Part shown: in pieces, positions 56,568-64,000 of the stretch
How positions within the stretch are numbered: the stretch's first letter is position 1
Layout: every line of letters begins with the position of its first letter
DNA from: Marchantia polymorpha subsp. ruderalis
Taxonomy: Eukaryota; Streptophyta; Marchantiopsida; Marchantiales; Marchantiaceae
Reading direction: 5' to 3'
Length of the DNA: 64,000 nt
NCBI GenBank assembly: GCA_037833965.1
Contig: AP031352.1
Location: 13,372,501 to 13,436,500 of the forward strand
Translations under genes and position numbers: made by a program
Notes under the pieces: generated by a model
Told to the model about the DNA's origin: nothing
Databases searched by the model: none
What the model saw: only the letters and a program-made list of their open reading frames with translations

Positions 56568-57381
56568 ATGGGTTTCCACATGAGGCCACGATTTTTGCTG
56601 GTTCAGATTGCTGTAATATGTCTTGCAGCGTCTAGCGTCATCAGTCTCGCCAAGGGCCAATCCTTAGCAGACCAGCACCCTAAACCGCACAATGATGCCG
56701 GAGCCTGACCTGGAACACGATGGAATTGTATGCTACTGATTGCGCCAACACATAGAGCAGCTGCCGCTGACGACTGCGCTCTCAGACTCTCGACTGGAGA
56801 CGCTTACGAGGAGAACTTCTACAGGTCAACTGGACCGAGCAACCGAGCGGATGCAGTACAGCTCTGGTTCAGCGAGATGGCAGAGTACGAAGACGCAACC
56901 AACTCGTGCTCAGTCGAGTCATGAGGTTACTACAGGCAGGTCCCATGCAATATTTTCTCGTGCCTTTCTCGCCTCGTGTGCGCGAGTTGTGTTTACATGG
57001 CTTCCCACCGTAGTTTGATTTTCAGAGTTTTCTAGACCACGCGAACTACACACGAGGACTGGTCCGAGTGCCAAGGCAGGGAAGTGTATCAGCATAAAGT
57101 TGTGCCCATAGTTGTAAAAGATAAGAGGCTTCAAGCTTAATCTGGGATTTAATGAATCGGACTAAAAACTGGAAGTCATTTCTAGTCTCGCGGTTTATTT
57201 TAATTGCCGAACATGCCTTCGATCTGATGAGCTTTTGACATGGGGTGGACTCTTTGCCACAGGTTGTGTAGACACAGCGACGTTGGGTTGCGCGTTGCCC
57301 ACTTGCTCCTCTGGTGCCTTGTTCGTCATTTGCAGGTCCGACCCCGCTGGAAACATGGAAGGACAGCTTCCTTTACTAGAC
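56568..57381 (+). pseudogene. PR-1/CAP-domain secreted protein pseudogene
   Basis: It starts with ATG at 56568 and a signal peptide (FLLVQIAVICLAASSVISLA). Pieces of a plant PR-1 protein follow in shifting frames: HPKPHNDA, then DDCALRLSTGDAYEENFYRS, RADAVQLWFSEMAEYEDATN and, after an intron ending near 57262, LGCALPTCSSGALFVICRSD with PAGNMEGQLP. PR-1 proteins are secreted defence-related CAP proteins. Defects seen: a stop at 56706, a frameshift in the 56710-56780 region, an in-frame TGA before GYYRQ near 56922, a TAG where Trp is expected in QVVW near 57269, and a frameshift just after it. Confidence 0.72.
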
Positions 57382-59228
57382 TTCCTGTCCTGCGGCTCCA
57401 AATTTCAACGCCGACTCGAGATTCAAAATCATCGAGTGACTCCAAATTTCATCTTTGCCGAGCCGGCGGATAAAGAATCAATCTCACTACATTCAGCCCA
57501 AACACATCAGATGACGAAGATCGAAGATAAATAAGTGAGGGACAGGGATGAGAATTTGACAGAGGGCTCCCTGCTGGGAGGATGACAGACAGCGCATTGG
57601 GAATCGTGATTCAAAATACAATGGCACACTAATAACTGAATCGATCTATAGTAAATCAGATTTAGAAGATGGATAAATTAGAAGGTACCACTTCATGCAG
57701 AACTAGATTCCCGAAACGACCGTCGTCATTGTGATTAGTTATCAATTGTTGTGAGTAGCTTGATGCTGGGAAAGAGCTTGACGCCTCTATTCCTAGCTGA
57801 CTACATTTTGGAATGTTCCATTGTAATACAGAAATAGGAGAAAGAGATGCGATTTGTGTGAATCTTTCGGAAAACTGCAACATTCTGAGATATTTTAGAA
57901 CTGCACGGCGACCCTACAATATCTGCCAGTAAAATCAGTTTACAATTCAAACAAAGACTTGCAGTGGAAAACGGTTTCAGACAGGAAACCAGTCATCTGA
58001 CAAACACAACGTAGATACTCTCAGACTTCATAAATCTGTAGACATCATTAACGTATACATGCACGCCTACAATCAGAAGAAAATATCTGCAGACATCCAC
58101 AGATTTTGTCTACGTTCAGATAGGATTGCAGATGACAGCAGTTCCCCGTAATTCCATGATACAAGGAAATTAGTGGAAACCCCAGCGGACTTCCAAGGTG
58201 CAAGTAGAGATCATTGAAGACACCGCATCTGTTCCACAAAAAGCTGTTACTCGATTGTCTACAACCTGACGGTGAAGGTCACCTTCATTACTGCTTTGCA
58301 ATGCGTTCCATATGCACAAGTGATAGAGAGGTTTCTGTAATTGTGTCCTACCTGTAAATATGCTTGGACCATGAAGAGGTTGACTTTCAAAGCTTGAAGT
58401 GGATTCTGATACCATACTTGAAAACTGCAATCCTAGAACATGAGTCATTCATTAACTGGCTCCATTGTGACGTTTAGTGAGACACGGTTATTAAACATCA
58501 TCTCACTAGCCCATGCTTAATTAGAACTAAGCAGAATTGATTTTAGGCAGACTATAAGGAGGATTGCAGGGTAGGAGAACACACTGAATGAACTGAAGCT
58601 CCTCGATCGAAATTTTAGATGATACACAGTCATGAGTCAAAGGCTTATTACGGTGCAAGCAACCTACATAAGGAGTATTATCTATTGAGATGCAATGAAC
58701 AACATGGAGAATCACAAGGATGCGCTGTGGTATTTGCAGCCGAAGTCTGTTAGTTGACTTCAGCGACTATTGGCTCCAACTGTCTGCATTGCAGCTCTTT
58801 AAGTAGACTGCAGGTAGCTCTCTTAAAGAGCTGGTCTTTACTGCCGAGAATTTGGAGTTCCGCACTTGCTAACCTTATAGACCACGCCCGTGTGGGACAT
58901 GGTCATGACAAAAATTCGATATTCCTAGGCTACTAATGATTCAAGGAGCTGGCATGCACCAAATGGCCACAGTTTCCACTTCTCTTATAGACATGCTCGG
59001 ATTCAATCATAGAGCTATCTCTGAACTTCACTTCGGGTTTTATTTCAGTCTTGAGCCATCCGTGCCAAGAATTCTGAAGGTGTTCTAATTGATCTATTTT
59101 AATTTGGAGAGAGTTGAATTCTTTGAACCTCAAACCAACCTCAAATGGTCAAGTATGAAAGTTGAGATGCTAATTTTCATGGATTGGTAGGAGAGAGGTA
59201 ATGTTGGTCAAGAAAACAATTATGATTC

Positions 59229-59262
59229 TGACAAGACTGATACTTATGTATTAGTCTTGTCA
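59229..59262. repeat. 34-bp inverted repeat
   Basis: Arms TGACAAGACTGATAC and GTATTAGTCTTGTCA pair at 14 of 15 positions around a 4-nt loop. Confidence 0.75.
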
Positions 59263-60481
59263 TACTATGTACATGCGTGCTGTTTCTCGCAAGAATTTCA
59301 AAGAATTTCAAGAACTTCAGAGCCCCTTCATTTGACCGCTTTCCTATTAGATAACTGACCAACAAAAATTCGGCCATTTCAGCACTGTTTGTGTGATGAA
59401 TGTAAGGTCGAGTTTCTAGATGAGGGAGCCATCATCCGAATAGTCAGCTTTGAACTTAGTGCTGCTAAGAACGTACGTAAATCCCAGTGCCCCTATTTCT
59501 TGCATGACGGTATATGTAACCTGCTTGAGCTCTACTCAGCATGATAAATGATGTCTTCCTTTAAAAAAAACATTTTTACTCATCAGCCGGCAGTGGCTTG
59601 TATCGCATCCATACTCTTTCAGGACAAGAGGCTTGTAATTAGCACATTCCGCTCGGATTTCGAAGCAAGAGTGACTCAAGCAGAACGAACGAATCAGACC
59701 ACCAGCCAGATCTAAGGATGCAAAGTACAGATGTGAAACAATGGAGTCGGACTAAATCATTGAGTTCACTTTAGCTCCAGGAGTTGGAGAAATAGCCCAT
59801 TCCATTCATGAAATGGCCAAAACCTTCTCATAAGCATTCTACATCAAGCTTTGATAAAGCTATCTTCAGGTGTTTGATCTGATCTTTAAAAATCAGCCTC
59901 TTGCTTTCTGAGACTTAAACTCTGCAAGCTGTTGTTTTGCAAAACAAAAGAAGAATCATCTGATATCGACTGGCATTTAATGTTCAAGAGAAAATTGATC
60001 TCTCCATTCCTTCACTGCTAGATGAGCCACAGAGTTCTCCGTTCTCTATGAGTATAGCCACCAGACGAATAGTTAAAAGTTCTGGTCATGGTGTAGCACA
60101 GAAGTACTTTAATTTCTTAGAGAACTTAATTCACTTTATTGGCAGGGTATCTTCAGTGTACACCCATTAGGCAGAAAAGAATGATATGCTGCGCGACTAG
60201 TGTTTCAAAGTAACAAATACGAGCCACACTGATACACGGGATGAATTTTAATACTGACAACATTAAGTCTAAAGATCATACACTCCAGGAACGAATTTAG
60301 ATAAGGGGCACCTTTGATGACTACTAAACTTGCAACTGATATGCAGACATCTATATCTGTCTAGGACTGCTTGAAGAAATTCAAGCTCACAATTCAAGGG
60401 GTGGGACCGTATTGCAAGCCCCTGAAGATATTCCAGCTTTTGTAGAAGCATGTGTAGACATTTGGTAAGATTTCTAGAACT

Positions 60482-60572
60482 TGACGGTCACAGCCACCTT
60501 CAGTTCTGCTTTAAATTCAGTTCTGCTTTACTGCACTTACTGTAAAACAGAAGGTGGTGGATGTGACCGTCA
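60482..60572. repeat. 91-bp imperfect hairpin
   Basis: Arms TGACGGTCACAGCCACCTTC (60482-60501) and GAAGGTGG to TGTGACCGTCA (60550-60572) pair fully except for a 3-nt bulge. The 48-nt loop contains further CTGCTTTA repeats. The next 30 bp repeat the CACCTTCA motif, which also occurs near 58277. Confidence 0.75.
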
Positions 60573-63500
60573 CCTTCATTTATGCTTTACAGTGAGTGCC
60601 GACTCCACAGATAAGGACGTAGGTTCCTGACCTCGTGAACTTGATTAGGTCTGTTTTAGAGATGATGCTTGGACTCGGACTCTTCAGCCTATTAGAATCT
60701 TAGAGACCATATCATTAATACATTACATGAGATAATTAATAGTCAGAGGTGGACGAGAATATTATCAGGTAGGCTGTTCTCAAGTGATGCACATGTACAC
60801 GCATTGCGCCATGATCCTCACATCGACGTCCTCTGTATCTAATCAGTCAAATCTTCTTCCCACCACCTTCGGGGCTGTGTCTGATGAGAATATACCTAGT
60901 GATTTTCAGCTTATTTACATGAGATCCGCCACTATTGTTTCACAGGAGTGCACAACATGATTCAAGCTTGTCAGAACATGGTCAGGGAATCATGTTCGTG
61001 AGACACGATCATACTGCTGAGACTAGTCCTTTCCCCAAGTGTTATATGGATTGGGTTTTGACACGCTCCAGTCACCAAATAAAATTCCATTTTCCAAGTT
61101 ATGCGCCGTGGTATACGTATGATATTTGGATTAGACGATGAGAGGGTCAACTAGAGACTCATCAGGAATACGCCATTTTATAGGCATAAAGAATGACTAT
61201 TGATTCTCCCTGCTCCAAAGTTTATAAGGTCTTGACCATTCAAATCCAGTGCTACTTCATGTCTGGAATTGGAGGGGCTACACTTCTCTGCCACGACAGG
61301 AGTTACATTCCATAACATAATGCTGAAGTGACATTGGCTTAGAATATTCACCCAGTTCTGAATATAGCTGAAATTGGATGCCAAGTTCCACAGCTTTTGA
61401 GATACAGAATGAAATCTTCAGCAAAGATCGGTGACGATCTTTACTTTGTAAGCGCCAAATTATACACATTGCGATAGTACGTCTTACCAATATTCATGCT
61501 CTGCATGTTCTAGTGAGGACGGTATATTCCTGGCTTAATTAGGCTGACACGATAAAATAAATCCAGTACTACCGTAGCCGCACACACCAGGAAGTAATGC
61601 GTCTTCCGTATTTCTACTGTAGTGCTAATGGCGAACGCATATGCATGATCTACGCCATCACATGCAGGTAACAGAAGATAGCCTTCCATGTTCATGCTCC
61701 GATCACGTGTCAGGACACACACCTCCTTCGGTGCACTTTTGTTCGTGCCTGCTTTTTGTGTACTTGTTTCCGTGCAATGATCAGATTCGCAAGTTCCAGA
61801 ATGTGTTGGGATTACAGCTTCAATCCCCATCAAAGCTTGGAATCCGCTTTATAATCATTAATGGTTTCATTGTGTTTTGTTTCCGGTATCACTGGAAATT
61901 ACAGTTTCAGCTACTCAATACTTGCTTTTACCAGAAACTACATAGTGGGATAGTTCATCAGCTTCCTCTTCTGGGAAGGAGCATTTGTCCTTGAAACTTT
62001 CTACCTGCGACTTTCGCAGATCTATCACACTGTGTTCTTTTGATACCAACTTCAATATTCAACCATGACGTTCAATCAGGAAAGCCACTGTGGATGCTTT
62101 CTAGTAACAGGGCACTTCTAAGGGCTCCGGATGAATGAAACATGTCAGATGTCACATTCTGGGTTATAAGAGAGTGTAGAAAGAGGTGGAACGAAGACTG
62201 GCTCCGGAAATATGGTCGTGATCAAAACACCTGCGTTGGCACGGTCACTGCAAGAGCCACCGCATCCTTATCAATAAGTTCACAGCATTCATTTCGTGTT
62301 CAGTAATGAGTCAGCTGAAGCTTTTGGTGGTCCAAACGACTTATAATCTATGCCAACCTCAAAGCGTCATAAACTCGCGGTGGAGGCGTTGGGGAATGCA
62401 CGTCCATGTACGTGAATGTACGTATGCGCGCAGATTCTTGCGCTGACTAAGAAACTTTTTGTTCGATAACTTTGATTGACTGCAGAAAATTAAGCACGAG
62501 CGAAGCCGCCCCGTAAAGAGGGGTGTAAGTTGGCGTAAAATCTGCTCTGAGACTACCTTTGCTATCACTATTAACGGAGGTTAGTTCGGTGCTTTTCGTT
62601 CCAGCAATCCTGGGTCTCATCTATTTTCCATTAATTTTAAACGTGCTGCCAGTCTCGATGTCTTCGTGGTCTGGGCATCTTGGGAGGGAATCGCTCAGGA
62701 ATCTGCTCACAGTTCTTGCTGTTCAAGGTTGAGCGAGAAAATATTCGTTCGCCTCCAGCCAAAGTAATGTTGCCAGACCCGGATGATCATACTACCCTCC
62801 GTCACACCTGTCAGCTGTAAAATGAGACAACAGTTAACAGCGATCCAGTCTTGAGGTCAGTTTGCTAACGTGATTGAATAATGAAGTCGGCAGGTTTGGC
62901 AGGGCAACTACCAACCAAGGAATGAGGTATCTGAAATGAAGGAACCTATCCTGATTAATGTTTCTCAAACCATACATGTTGTGATGAGATTTGTATCAGA
63001 ACTAACTGGACTTGTGCATTGGCAGCTCAATTCGTTAAAACACTTAGATAAAAGAGTTAGTGCGATACTAAAGGAGCAATTCTGGTGAGTAACAACATTG
63101 ATGGAGATAGAAATTAGAGTTGTAACTTATGACGATTGGTGTGATTCAAAGCTAAAGTAAACATTAGCTATTGTTGAAACCCGGTTCAATAAACATATCT
63201 TGTTTATATCATAATCACTATGATACTATATTTTGTGATAACATAAACAAACTTGTTGGTAGGCTTGCGTAGAAATTTAGTAATATTGATATGAGAATAG
63301 TCTGATTATGATACTATATACTTTTTTAAAAAGTAATGTTTTCTGTATAGTGTTGTATATATGAACCCTTTACTAGATTAACCAGGGTCCCAGCAACTGA
63401 CGCAAGTAAATTACTAGGATTGGAACGCAAAATTCCACTAGATGGTGATGATGGGACGAAAACGTATTGAACTTTGTCGAGTCTGATCTCGATACTATAT

Positions 63501-63632
63501 AGCGGAATAGTAGAAAATATAACCACATGTGTACTCAGTCACGTGGTTGCTAGCTGCCCGGGATTTTAGCGAATCAAAATCTAGGGGTTAAAGGAAATAA
63601 ACCTACGCCTCTCAAGGCGGTTAGCTGGCCTT

Positions 63633-63881
63633 ATGGCCCAAGACAGGCAGAGAAAACTCGTAATTTCGAGGCACATTGTAGTGGATGTAGGAGTCCGCCA
63701 TTCTACCAGCCGAAGTGAACTTCTTCCCATCGTGCCTATTCTAGATCAAAACCCACTCGTTCCTAGCTTCAAGAAATTTGCCAACAATCCACAACTTTGC
63801 TATTATCACAGAGGTCAGCGAACTACATTCGGGTTGTCAAGCTATACTAGCGATCAGATGCCTTTTCTAGGCCATCGTTGA
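63633..63881 (+). pseudogene. Possible Ty1/copia pol scrap
   Basis: The short frame contains RKLVISRHIVVD, similar to the KLVISRDVVFDE motif at the start of the copia reverse transcriptase region. The rest does not match clearly. Weak evidence from one motif. Confidence 0.25.
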
Positions 63882-64000
63882 GGACCATTATACGCACCAC
63901 TGTTACTTTTACTTAGAGCAAGGTTCGCAAGACTCAGACAAGAGGGCCACAGGAGTACTCGTGTGCCTTGCAACTTGCCGTATGTGGAGCAGCAGCTCGT

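Larger units (their letters stand above)
57382..63632. other. Gene-poor DNA with several hairpins
   Basis: About 6 kb with no protein family I can recognise. Short minus-strand frames at 58048-61833 have no motif and no joining splice pattern that I could find. Inverted repeats are listed separately. Confidence 0.45.

Overview
The window reads as nuclear DNA of a land plant, most likely a bryophyte (liverwort or moss; this is inference). Supporting signs are a plant eL37 ribosomal protein gene with telo-box motifs, an intronless F-box gene, an AVT6/SLC38-like amino acid transporter with canonical plant introns, an epsin fragment with the plant DDFDPRG motif, a plant-type ADP/ATP carrier relic and many plant-type transposons. 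Genes are sparse and AT-rich repeat DNA fills much of the space.

Layout. 1-5281: a chimeric relic, with a copia-like LTR region carrying an exact 447-bp tandem duplication joined to a dead Ty3/gypsy pol and its LTRs. 7749-9125: F-box gene (+). 10.7-14.2 kb: minus-strand exons of one or two unrecognised genes, too short and too split to show as long ORFs. 16952-22126: amino acid transporter (+), whose third coding exon exists in two alternative 103-nt versions. 24.4 kb and 48.2-49.2 kb: a family of inverted-repeat elements. 27.5-32.4 kb: decayed Mutator-like transposase. 33.2-34.0 kb: ADP/ATP carrier pseudogene. 35621-47169: a young LTR retroelement. 50404-51037: MULE-type MITE with a 9-bp target duplication. 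51631-52403: eL37. 54220-54651: conserved plant cysteine-rich protein (-). 56568-57381: PR-1/CAP pseudogene. 57.4-64 kb: no gene that I can support.

The main discovery is the LTR retroelement. From 39625 to 46644 one single reading frame is broken only by two amber codons, giving three modules: Gag-protease, a complete C5 cytosine-DNA methyltransferase with motifs in the order I-IV-VI-VIII-IX/X, and reverse transcriptase-RNase H-integrase ending in a PHD finger. The second amber lies in UAG-CAA-CCA, which fits the UAG-CAR-YYA readthrough context known from tobamoviruses. The methyltransferase segment has no AUG before its motif I, so readthrough of the first amber is the simplest route to it. 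The terminal repeats are identical over 239 bp, so the insertion is recent. An antisense host epsin fragment lies between the 5' repeat and gag. DNMT-bearing retroelements have been reported in dinoflagellates and a charophyte alga; I cannot tell from the sequence whether this lineage has been described.

The dead copy at the left end carries the same pol-PHD architecture and an LTR hairpin of the same shape with a compensatory base-pair change, so the family is older than the intact insertion.
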